IMG/VR virus record: IMGVR_UViG_3300037189_003500
Span: 1 to 42,157 of that record
Strand: one strand, 5' to 3'
From: a virus
Length of the DNA stretch: 42,157 bases
This document shows, in pieces, positions 21,569 through 28,287 of the stretch. Position numbers and translations under genes: made by a program. The notes under the pieces were generated by a model. The model was not told the DNA's origin, did no database searches, and worked only from the letters and a program-made list of their open reading frames with translations. Position 1 is the stretch's first letter; each line of letters begins with the position of its first letter.

Positions 21569-23254
21569 GTGGAGGAACTTGCTCTCACTCATGACCACGA
21601 TCCCCGGTTGCGTGGGTTCAAGTTCTTCTGTGCTGCTCTATGGGCATCCTTGAACCTTCCGCAGCCTACACCGGCTCAGTACGACATCGCGGACTTCCTC
21701 GAACACGGACCTAAGCGGCGCATGATCCAAGCCTTCCGGGGCGTGGGTAAGTCATGGCTCACCGCTGCTTACGTCCTGTGGCGGCTGTACCTCGATCCCA
21801 ACGAGCGCATCCTCGTGGTGTCTGCCAGTAAGGATCGAGCAGATGCCTTCTCAGTGTTCCTCAAGCGGCTCATCGAAACCACCCCGTGGCTCATGCACCT
21901 CAAGCCAGATCCCCTCAAGGGTCAGCGGGACTCGGTGGTGGCCTTCGACGTAGGCCCGTCAGACGCTCACCAAGCCCCTTCAGTGCGCTCGGTGGGCATC
22001 ACAGGACAGATGACCGGGGGACGCGCCACGATCATCGTAGCGGACGATATAGAGACTCCTAAGAACAGTCTCACCCTGATGATGCGTGATCGTCTCGGTG
22101 AACTGGTCAAGGAGTTCGATGCGGTCCTGACGCCTGGCGGGGAGATCGTTTACCTCGGCACTCCACAGTGTGAGGAGTCGCTGTACAACAAGCTCCCCGA
22201 TAGGGGCTACACGGTCCGTATATGGCCTGCACAGTACCCGGATCAGAACTGGCTATCCTCCTATGGGGACAAGCTCTCGGATCGATTCAAGGCCCTCTGC
22301 ATCGCTAACAAGGCCGGTCCTGTATCCACCGATCCCAAGAGGTTCTCCAATGAGGACCTAGGGGAGCGTCTGCGGTCCTATGGCAGGTCAGGGTTCGCAC
22401 TCCAGTTCATGCTGGACACCCGGATGTCCGATGCCCTGAAGTATCCGCTGAAGCTGCGGGACTTCATCGTGATTGAAGGTGACCTGAAGATGGCCCCCTT
22501 GAGTATCAATTGGGGTACGTCATCTGATCAGTTGCTGGAGCTACCCTCGGTCGGCCTGAAGGGTGACCGTTGGTACAAGGCCCACTCGCAGCACAAGGAC
22601 TACGACAACTTCACAGGCAGCGTCATGTTCATCGACCCATCAGGTAGGGGTGCTGATGAGACAGGCTATGCGGTGGTGAAGATCCTGAACTCCATGATGT
22701 ACCTCACAGCATCTGGAGGGTTCAAGGACGGGTACTCCGATGAGGTCCTCGAAGCGTTGGCGAAGATTGCCAAGCGGGAGAACGTCAACGTGGTGCAGGT
22801 CGAACCTAACTTCGGTGACGGTATGTTCAACAGACTGTTCCAGCCTCACCTTCTGGCGCACCACAAGTGCCTGCTGGAGGAGAGTGAGCGTGCCACCAGT
22901 CAGAAGGAGGCACGCATCGTGGCCACCTTGGAGCCGGTCCTGAATCAGCACAGGCTGGTGGTACTGGAGTCGGTGATCAGGAACGACCTACTGGAGGATG
23001 ACCCCAACAAGCAGTTGTTCTATCAGCTATCACGGGTCACCAAGGAGCGAGGCTCGCTGCGCCATGACGACCGTCTCGATGCCCTTTCAGGAGCGATCGG
23101 ATACTGGACGGACCAACTGGCTCGGAGCACTGAGCAGGCGGTCGCCGGTAACCGGGAGAAGCTCCAGCAGCAGGAACTGAAACGCTTCATGGAGCACGCT
23201 GTAGGCAGGCCCCAGAAGCGCAGCAGGCTCTCCGAGGAATTCACTCTAGGATAG
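21569..23254 (+). CDS. Terminase large subunit, T7 gp19-like
   Basis: This is a protein of about 561 residues (T7 gp19 is 586). The Walker A is MIQAFRGVGKSW, the Walker B TIIVADDIE, followed by the coupling region and a C-terminal RNase H-type nuclease with MFIDPSGRGADETGYAVV and RHDDRLDALSGAIGYW. It is the ATP-driven motor that packages and cuts concatemeric DNA. I chose the GTG at 21569 because GAGG lies five bases upstream; GTG 21563 and TTG 21548 are alternatives. The 3' end overlaps the convergent KOW-type gene by 14 bp. It is the last gene of the rightward operon. Confidence 0.95.
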   Translation: MEELALTHDHDPRLRGFKFFCAALWASLNLPQPTPAQYDIADFLEHGPKRRMIQAFRGVGKSWLTAAYVLWRLYLDPNERILVVSASKDRADAFSVFLKRLIETTPWLMHLKPDPLKGQRDSVVAFDVGPSDAHQAPSVRSVGITGQMTGGRATIIVADDIETPKNSLTLMMRDRLGELVKEFDAVLTPGGEIVYLGTPQCEESLYNKLPDRGYTVRIWPAQYPDQNWLSSYGDKLSDRFKALCIANKAGPVSTDPKRFSNEDLGERLRSYGRSGFALQFMLDTRMSDALKYPLKLRDFIVIEGDLKMAPLSINWGTSSDQLLELPSVGLKGDRWYKAHSQHKDYDNFTGSVMFIDPSGRGADETGYAVVKILNSMMYLTASGGFKDGYSDEVLEALAKIAKRENVNVVQVEPNFGDGMFNRLFQPHLLAHHKCLLEESERATSQKEARIVATLEPVLNQHRLVVLESVIRNDLLEDDPNKQLFYQLSRVTKERGSLRHDDRLDALSGAIGYWTDQLARSTEQAVAGNREKLQQQELKRFMEHAVGRPQKRSRLSEEFTLG

Positions 23255-23438
23255 TAAGGTTCCTACGAGCGAGAAGGACTGTGCCACGTTCTCCTGCGTT
23301 GGCGTGGGGGTAGTACCTCACAAGGACTTCCTGCTCGCAGGCCATCACCACGCGACCCTGAATGCCCTTGAAGCGCCCCTGAAGGACCCGTACTACGTCG
23401 CCTCTCTGGATGGCTCTCTCGACTGGAATTTGTTTCAT
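23241..23438 (-). CDS. Small KOW-motif-like protein
   Basis: This 65-residue basic protein has IQRGDVVRVLQGRFKGIQGRVV, matching the KOW pattern (GDxVxVxxGxfkGxxGxV) of NusG-type and ribosomal L24-type proteins that bind RNA or RNA polymerase. The start at 23438 was chosen for its upstream GGAAGG; an in-frame start at 23480 exists. It lies beyond the terminator that ends the leftward operon and faces the terminase gene, overlapping its 3' end. It may have its own promoter in 23439-23556 or depend on read-through. A role in transcription elongation or antitermination is a guess from the motif. Confidence 0.65.
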   Translation of the reverse strand: MKQIPVERAIQRGDVVRVLQGRFKGIQGRVVMACEQEVLVRYYPHANAGERGTVLLARRNLTILE

Positions 23439-23556
23439 GCTGCCTTCCATGCAGTAATGTTTGTAATTAAGCCGTGACACTAGGCGAGGACACGATTAAG
23501 GCACAGAGATGTCCGACGAACGGTCGAGTACCAATCAGTAATTCTTACCGAAGCAC

Positions 23557-23603
23557 AAAAAGCCACCAAGGAATCCCCAAAAGGGAAACCAAGGTGGCTT
23601 TTT
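23557..23603. terminator. Bidirectional intrinsic terminator at the convergence point
   Basis: AAAAAGCCACC (23557-23567) pairs with GGTGGCTTTTT (23593-23603), so both strands end in a T-run. A small inner hairpin (TCCC-caaaa-GGGA) sits in the loop. It lies two bases after the ribonucleotide reductase stop on - and about 300 bp after the terminase stop on +, so it can end both operons. Read on +, it also lets late transcripts cover the KOW-type gene as antisense RNA. Confidence 0.92.
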
Positions 23604-23605
23604 GT

Positions 23606-25558
23606 TTACCTCACCGGACAGACTCCTCCGGCGCAATCGTCTTCCAATTCATCAGGCACTGTCGTCTCCTCGACCGCTACAGGCTTGAGGGTGCTGACGT
23701 ACTCCCGGTATGCCTTCTCGGTGACTACCCCTTGCGGAAGGTAGGCATAGCCGAGGTCCTCTGCAGACTTTGTGGGGTCCGCTCGGAACAGGAAGGAAAC
23801 ACCGACGTACTGGTCCCAGTTGTCGAGGAGCCAGTCGATGATGCTGGGGACTTCCTCTACGCTGTAGCTGATGGTTGCCGAGACGTTCTGGTCGCACCAG
23901 TTACGCATCAACATCCGGTAGCGATCCAGTTGGGTAACGGCAGACTCCAGATTGACCGGGGTGCCGTTAGCCGTCTCGAACTCTACCGAAGGCCATTCCA
24001 CAGGTAGGCTAACGAGAACAGAAGAAGCATCGTAAGGATGATCGAATACACGATAGTTGGCCTCCTTGAGTTTGGTGATAAGCGGATCGTGCTTTCCAAA
24101 CTGGACGTTGTTGATGATGTACCTGCCGAGAGGCTTATGGACGCCTTCGGTGGTGTCCATGATCTTGCTAAGCGTACCGGAAGGTTTGACGGTGGTGACG
24201 TTCTTGGGACGCGGGGTTCCAAGCTCATCAGCCATTTGATACGCACCAAACGTGGCCATCCTGCGGAGGTCCGCATAGTCATACTCAGTGAGGTCAGGAC
24301 GGGTAGCGATACCAGTCAGGCCCACACCGCACAGACGAAGGAAGTCATTGTTCAGGTGCCATGCTTCTTGGAGAATTCCATCAGCGAGGTCCACGCAGGT
24401 CTGACGGTAGTTTGCCCGTCCGACAAGGTAGGCTGCTCGACGGAGTCCACCGCTATCCCCAATGAACTTTCCGAGGTCGATCTCGGTGAGGTTGCAGAAG
24501 GACTTGTTTCCGAGAAGGATCTCGGCACATGGGTTGCAGCCTTTGAACCACGGCGCTCGTTGCCTTGCAGCGGCTCCATTGATAAAGCCAGGTTCAGAGC
24601 CGCCAGCCTCAACCATGAGTCTAAATACTTCACCCAATTGCTCCTTCGAAGGTTTCTGGTTGAACACCAGAGAGTTGTTTGACTGCGCCCTCTGAGGATT
24701 CCCGGTGGTCCAGTAGTCCTTCTTCGCGGTAGCCAGTTCACGCCACTCTGCGTCCTCGTAATCGAACAGGCATATCTCGGCAGACCGCCTGCTGGACAGG
24801 ATGGTGCCGATCCAGTTCATCAGATCGAGGATGTCAATGCGGCGCAGCAGAGACCCGTGCCTGCGGTTAAGTAGCTCGAAGATTTTGGTGTAAGCAGCCG
24901 AGAGGAGTTCGTCCCCCTGACTGATCCACCCGTACCCTGCGAGACGCTCACCGGCAGGACGGATCTGGCTGAAGTCCAAGACCAGCTTCCTAGCCCCATG
25001 AGGATGGGCTATGAGCTTGCCGAGAGACTTCGCCCATGCTTCGGCGCTATCTCCCACTTGGATCGTCCAGATGCCGTCGTAGAAGGTCTCAAGGTTATCC
25101 TCAGCACCTCCCTTTCCGGTCCTAGTAGAACGAATGATCTCTAGTTCAGGGATGCGCTTGCGAAACCCGGTGAGTGTCCCGGTTACTGCCTTGAATCCCA
25201 CACCACAGCCTTGAAGAAGAAGCCATAGTGCGTCCACGCAGTCCATGACGGACTCGATGTGCAGGAAGGAACAGTTGAACATCGAGGACTCTCGACGACG
25301 GCTAACATCGGTTCCTCCAAGCCACAGGGTGCGTCCTGAGGGGAGAGCCTTGCGGGCAAGGAAAAGTTCGCGGAGTTCATCGAGTTCCTCCAGTTGTTCG
25401 GGCAGCAAATCATTTTCGAGTGCTCGCTCCCAGAGCCATCGCTGGTGATCGATTACCCGAGCGACGGTGTCTTCCCAAGTTTCGAAGCCGCCGTCATCGT
25501 GGGGCCTGTTGTAGGTCCTTCGGGTAATCACCTGTGCTCTGATGGACGGCTCAGTCAT
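23606..25558 (-). CDS. Class II (adenosylcobalamin-dependent) ribonucleoside triphosphate reductase
   Basis: This 650-residue protein makes deoxynucleotides for phage replication, using vitamin B12 rather than oxygen or iron. The active site is visible: NCSF with Cys96, the catalytic loop NPCAEI with Cys344 and Glu346, CNLTEID, and the phosphate-binding PSGTLSKIMDTTEG. The C-terminus CAGGVCPVR carries the redox cysteine pair that reloads the site. Size and layout fit monomeric RTPR-type enzymes, so no small subunit is needed. The start MTEPSIRAQV was chosen since it overlaps the preceding stop (ATGACTGA) and conserved sequence begins there. It is the last gene of the middle operon, ending at a terminator. 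The host or its habitat must supply B12. Confidence 0.93.
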   Translation of the reverse strand: MTEPSIRAQVITRRTYNRPHDDGGFETWEDTVARVIDHQRWLWERALENDLLPEQLEELDELRELFLARKALPSGRTLWLGGTDVSRRRESSMFNCSFLHIESVMDCVDALWLLLQGCGVGFKAVTGTLTGFRKRIPELEIIRSTRTGKGGAEDNLETFYDGIWTIQVGDSAEAWAKSLGKLIAHPHGARKLVLDFSQIRPAGERLAGYGWISQGDELLSAAYTKIFELLNRRHGSLLRRIDILDLMNWIGTILSSRRSAEICLFDYEDAEWRELATAKKDYWTTGNPQRAQSNNSLVFNQKPSKEQLGEVFRLMVEAGGSEPGFINGAAARQRAPWFKGCNPCAEILLGNKSFCNLTEIDLGKFIGDSGGLRRAAYLVGRANYRQTCVDLADGILQEAWHLNNDFLRLCGVGLTGIATRPDLTEYDYADLRRMATFGAYQMADELGTPRPKNVTTVKPSGTLSKIMDTTEGVHKPLGRYIINNVQFGKHDPLITKLKEANYRVFDHPYDASSVLVSLPVEWPSVEFETANGTPVNLESAVTQLDRYRMLMRNWCDQNVSATISYSVEEVPSIIDWLLDNWDQYVGVSFLFRADPTKSAEDLGYAYLPQGVVTEKAYREYVSTLKPVAVEETTVPDELEDDCAGGVCPVR

Positions 25559-25745
25559 TCGTAGAAGCCTCCTGCACGGGGGGCAACTTGCCGCCCATAC
25601 GCTGACAGAACCCCCACATAGCGAGCCTGCACAATGCGAAGGCTTTCTCGATGGAGTCCGTGGTGAAGTTGCGAATCTCTCCGTTCTCGTTGTACGACAG
25701 GATGACTTCCCCGTCACACACGCTGATGTCGAAGCTGACTTTCAT
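25551..25745 (-). CDS. Small protein upstream of ribonucleotide reductase, unknown
   Basis: This 64-residue protein begins MKVSFDISVCDGEVILSYNE. It resembles the next upstream small gene (25756-25935): both open with beta strands around V-C-[DN], then SY-x-x-x-G, then T-rich and a helix with A-x-x-L...F. They may be tandem paralogues. Its stop overlaps the reductase start. There is no clear ribosome binding site, so translation probably follows from the upstream gene. Function unknown. Confidence 0.6.
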   Translation of the reverse strand: MKVSFDISVCDGEVILSYNENGEIRNFTTDSIEKAFALCRLAMWGFCQRMGGKLPPVQEASTND

Positions 25746-25755
25746 GCGTTGATTT

Positions 25756-25935
25756 TTAACCACGGCTTTCTGCCTTATAGAAGAAGTATTCGATGGCGCG
25801 AAGGATGATTTCCCGCGCGTCCTGTTTGGTATCACAGGTTCCCCCCTCAACCCTGCCATCGTAGGTGTAGGAGATGTGGAACCTTCCGTCCCTGTTGCAG
25901 ACACGAAGGTTCAAAGTGATCTCCCCCTCAGGCAT
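25756..25935 (-). CDS. Small protein, unknown, possible paralogue of its neighbour
   Basis: This 59-residue protein begins MPEGEITLNLRVCNRDGRF and ends in a helix (REIILRAIEYFFYKAE). The start at 25935 was chosen because it overlaps the preceding stop (ATGCCTGA) and a GGGGGT motif lies upstream; the longer frame to 26001 would run inside the DUF3310 gene. See 25551-25745 for the likely relation. No function is evident. Confidence 0.55.
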   Translation of the reverse strand: MPEGEITLNLRVCNRDGRFHISYTYDGRVEGGTCDTKQDAREIILRAIEYFFYKAESRG

Positions 25936-26365
25936 TGCTGACCCCCTTGAATGCAATGAGTCGGTCGAGATACCAGCGGGCCTTCCGCAGATCCTCGACA
26001 CCGCCTTTGTCTTTCCAGCGGTAGGTGTACTTGATGATGTTGGCGGTGTATGCAGCTTCGACGCCTTCCAGACCAGTCACGGCTGAGTCGATGGCATCGA
26101 TGCACTCTACCTTACCCTTCGTGTAGTGGGAAGGATGGTTCACCTTTTCGGCAGCGGCAGCGGTGATGGTAGCCACCTTGGCTCGAAGGAGTTCTCCAAG
26201 GTTCACCGGGGGCTTGCTCTCGTAGACACCTGCCTCGCCACTGAATGCCTTCTCGGTCTCCCGGTCATGCAACTGGCAGGGGCCACGCTTGGGCTGCTCT
26301 GACTCGATGATGTTTCCAATGGATAAGTAGGGGTAGGTGCTGCGGTTCGATTGTCCGAGGCTCAT
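25928..26365 (-). CDS. DUF3310 protein, T7 gp1.7 (nucleotide kinase)-like
   Basis: This is a 145-residue protein. The C-terminal half is the DUF3310 domain: NHPSHYTKGKVECIDAI, then EAAYTANIIKYTYRWKDKGGVEDLRKARWYLDRLI. In T7, gp1.7 has this domain and phosphorylates dGMP and dTMP, so a role in nucleotide supply fits its place in an operon with ribonucleotide reductase and exonuclease. The start at 26365 has AAGGAAA eight bases upstream; an alternative start at 26401 overlaps the stop of the preceding small gene (ATGA) and would add 12 residues. Confidence 0.85.
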   Translation of the reverse strand: MSLGQSNRSTYPYLSIGNIIESEQPKRGPCQLHDRETEKAFSGEAGVYESKPPVNLGELLRAKVATITAAAAEKVNHPSHYTKGKVECIDAIDSAVTGLEGVEAAYTANIIKYTYRWKDKGGVEDLRKARWYLDRLIAFKGVSNA

Positions 26366-26397
26366 GTGTCTTTCCTTAGGGGATGATTGGGAGGAGA

Positions 26398-26550
26398 TCA
26401 TTTGGATGCCAGCGCAAGAAACCCGAAGTTGGCGACCGTGTATCCGAAGTACACAACAGCCATCGGGGTGTCCCCCTTGGAATAGAAACCAAGAGCGGCA
26501 CCCCCATAGCAGACGGTGGGTATCAAGACCAAGAGGTATGTCCAGTTCAC
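26398..26550 (-). CDS. Small membrane protein with GTG start
   Basis: This 50-residue protein begins VNWTYLLVLIPTVCYGGAAL and has two probable membrane helices (residues 3-21 and 30-48) joined by a short charged loop (SKGDTP). The GTG start has a good ribosome binding site (TAGGAG, eight bases upstream). The stop TGA overlaps an ATG of the DUF3310 frame (ATGA). Small hydrophobic proteins of this kind are often holin-like, anti-restriction or superinfection proteins in phages, but nothing here decides among these. Confidence 0.6.
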   Translation of the reverse strand: MNWTYLLVLIPTVCYGGAALGFYSKGDTPMAVVYFGYTVANFGFLALASK

Positions 26551-26576
26551 TGTTGTGCTCCTAGGATCAGAAGACT

Positions 26577-26759
26577 TCAGGCAGACTTAACGCGGATGGC
26601 CATGCAACCAACCATGACCGGCTTACCCTCGGGGAGAGCATCGGTGACTTCTTTGAGGGCCTTGCTGCACGCTGCTTCGGTGCGATAGTCAGACCCTTTG
26701 TGGATCTCGGTGTCGCCTTGAGCGGTTGCGAGGATGAGGATCATTGTCCAGACGAGCAT
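26577..26759 (-). CDS. Small exported or membrane-anchored protein, unknown
   Basis: This 60-residue protein has a hydrophobic start (MLVWTMILILATAQG) that looks like a short signal peptide or anchor, followed by a soluble part with three cysteines (about residues 31-53). The start at 26759 has GGAAG eight bases upstream; an ATG at 26774 is also possible. Its 5' end overlaps the 3' end of the exonuclease gene. A periplasmic part with paired cysteines suggests a cell-envelope role; no family is recognised. Confidence 0.6.
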   Translation of the reverse strand: MLVWTMILILATAQGDTEIHKGSDYRTEAACSKALKEVTDALPEGKPVMVGCMAIRVKSA

Positions 26760-27547
26760 GATGGTGGCTTCCATAGGGTGACTATCCGCGACTTGCGGGA
26801 GTAGTCGGAGTGATGAAGGATGCGGGCCACTCGGGCCTGCACTAGTGCTGCTTTGAAGGCTTCTTCTCGGTTTACTTCGTTATTCTTCTTTCTCATCGCT
26901 TGCAGATAACAAAGAACAACTGCTTCCCACCTGCGGGCGGGCGTGTCCGCTTCTTCGAGGATATTGCGGGCCTTCACATCGCCAATGCCTGGCGCTCCCT
27001 TGTAGCCGTCAACGGTGTCCCCGGTGAGCGTCTGGTACATATGGAACCAGTTCGCGTCATCCTCGGTGATCACGCGGACGTAGGAGTCCTTATCGGGGTT
27101 GAAGAGTAACCCCGGTATGGTCTGCATATCCTTGTCCTCACTTACGATGATGCGGTCGCCGATGCCCTTAGGGTCAGTGCTGATGATCCCCATTACATCG
27201 TCGGCTTCGAGGCGGTCCCAAAGGAGCGATGGGTAACCAGTGGCGAGGTAGTCCTTGGCACGCTGAAGGTGAATAGGACGGACGTTATTGGCGCGATTCA
27301 TCTTGTAGCTGGGAAGAACTTCACGTCTCCAGTTGGCATGGGATGGGCAGGACAGGCAGATCAGTACAGCGGTAGCGGCGAGCTTGTCCTTGAGGTTCTG
27401 GACGGCTTGGTCGCACCGCTTCATGATCTCGCTGAAGTCCTCAGGGGACTGCGTCTTGTCGCCATCGCCATCCCAGTCGACTGAGACTTCACCAGCAGCA
27501 GCAGCACGATAGGCAAGGATGTCTGCGTCGATGAGTAGGGTTCTCAT
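26741..27547 (-). CDS. 5'-3' exonuclease, T7 gp6-like (FEN family)
   Basis: This is a 268-residue protein. It opens MRTLLIDADILAYRAA with the first metal-binding Asp residues, followed by LEADDVMGII and IIVSEDKDMQTIPGLLFNP, then GDTVDGYKGAPGIGDVKARNIL, the helix-hairpin region of flap endonucleases. T7 gp6 (300 residues) removes RNA primers and degrades host DNA in the same way. The start overlaps the Rz1-like gene by four bases (ATGA). It follows the polymerase gene as in T7, although spanins are placed between them here. Confidence 0.92.
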   Translation of the reverse strand: MRTLLIDADILAYRAAAAGEVSVDWDGDGDKTQSPEDFSEIMKRCDQAVQNLKDKLAATAVLICLSCPSHANWRREVLPSYKMNRANNVRPIHLQRAKDYLATGYPSLLWDRLEADDVMGIISTDPKGIGDRIIVSEDKDMQTIPGLLFNPDKDSYVRVITEDDANWFHMYQTLTGDTVDGYKGAPGIGDVKARNILEEADTPARRWEAVVLCYLQAMRKKNNEVNREEAFKAALVQARVARILHHSDYSRKSRIVTLWKPPSCSSGQ

Positions 27548-27783
27548 TGGACTGCCTCACTGAGTGCCTTGTGGCGGGCGCTGCATTCGAGATACATGGA
27601 CGCCAGTTCTACGTCTGCCTGCACTAGGTCACCCATGGTCGCCCCCTTCTGGAGCAGCGGGATCTCCGGGCACGGCAGCAGCAGGTTCGCTGGTACTGCT
27701 GGTGCCCTTACGGGCATCGTTGAGGAGGCGCACCCCGTCATCAGGAATAACGCACTCACGATAGACAGGCTTCTCAACTTCAC
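27544..27783 (-). CDS. Outer-membrane spanin lipoprotein, Rz1-like
   Basis: This is a 79-residue protein. The signal peptide MKLRSLSIVSALFLMTGC ends in a lipobox (LMTG-Cys18), so the mature protein should be lipid-anchored in the outer membrane. The mature part is proline-rich (PVRAPAVPANLLLPCPEIPLL), as in Rz1 proteins. The gene begins inside the Rz-like gene in another frame, overlapping 155 bp and extending beyond it, and ends overlapping the exonuclease start. Together with the Rz-like protein it fuses inner and outer membranes in the last step of lysis. Confidence 0.88.
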   Translation of the reverse strand: MKLRSLSIVSALFLMTGCASSTMPVRAPAVPANLLLPCPEIPLLQKGATMGDLVQADVELASMYLECSARHKALSEAVQ

Positions 27784-28060
27784 GGATCACCTCCTTGGTA
27801 ATGGTCCTAGTAGCGGACTGGCGAGCAGCACGAGCTTTCTCGTAGTCCCCTGACAGGCGGTTGTACTTGTAGCGAAGATTTTCGAGTTCGTGGGATTGCT
27901 GGATGACGTAGTTGTCGAACCGCTTTTGAACCTCTTCAGCACCCCGACTGCTACCCACGATGTAGATCAGAAACGAGAACCACACCAGCAGCGCCGCAAT
28001 AACGATGGTCTTGATGTGCTCGACTGCGAAGTTGATGAGTGTCATAAAGATCATGGCCAT
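27629..28060 (-). CDS. Inner-membrane spanin, Rz-like
   Basis: This is a 143-residue protein. A single N-terminal membrane helix (KTIVIAALLVWFSFLIYIV, about residues 17-35) is followed by a long coiled coil (AEEVQKRFDNYVIQQSHELENLRYKYNRL...) and a Pro/Ala-rich end, as in Rz proteins. TAGGAG lies before the ATG. The Rz1-like gene starts inside it. In T7 the equivalents (18.5 and 18.7) lie between the terminase genes among late genes; here they lie in the replication operon, so spanins are probably made earlier than structural proteins. Confidence 0.85.
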   Translation of the reverse strand: MAMIFMTLINFAVEHIKTIVIAALLVWFSFLIYIVGSSRGAEEVQKRFDNYVIQQSHELENLRYKYNRLSGDYEKARAARQSATRTITKEVIREVEKPVYRECVIPDDGVRLLNDARKGTSSTSEPAAAVPGDPAAPEGGDHG

Positions 28061-28287
28061 TCGACTCCTAACTCCTTCATGCCCTTCGGCGTGATGCGCC
28101 AGACAGATCCGTATCCTCCGGGCACAAGTGTGGTGATGAATCCAAGGGAAGCGCACAGGGCTACCTCTACCGCGTTGTCCCGGTAGAAGTCGGACTGCAC
28201 ACTGAAGCCCTTGGTGTAGGCCCGGTCGAGTACCGGAATGAGTTCAATGGGTATCTGCCCATGAAGATCCAATCTTTGCTTCTCCAT
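28051..28287 (-). CDS. Small winged-helix-like protein, unknown
   Basis: This is a protein of up to 78 residues. The end GSVWRITPKGMKELG is typical of the wing and last helix of small winged-helix DNA-binding proteins, preceded by helical DNAVEVALCASLGFITTLV. The start is uncertain: the ATG at 28287 lies inside the polymerase 3' end with no good ribosome binding site, while a TTG at 28272 has GGAG nine bases upstream. It overlaps the Rz-like gene by ten bases. Function unknown. Confidence 0.5.
   Translation of the reverse strand: MEKQRLDLHGQIPIELIPVLDRAYTKGFSVQSDFYRDNAVEVALCASLGFITTLVPGGYGSVWRITPKGMKELGVEWP

Noticed and set aside
23514-23525. CCGACGAACGGT shared with the right-end 13-mer array (42074-42085)
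   Set aside because: A 12-base match is expected many times by chance between two places in 42 kb.
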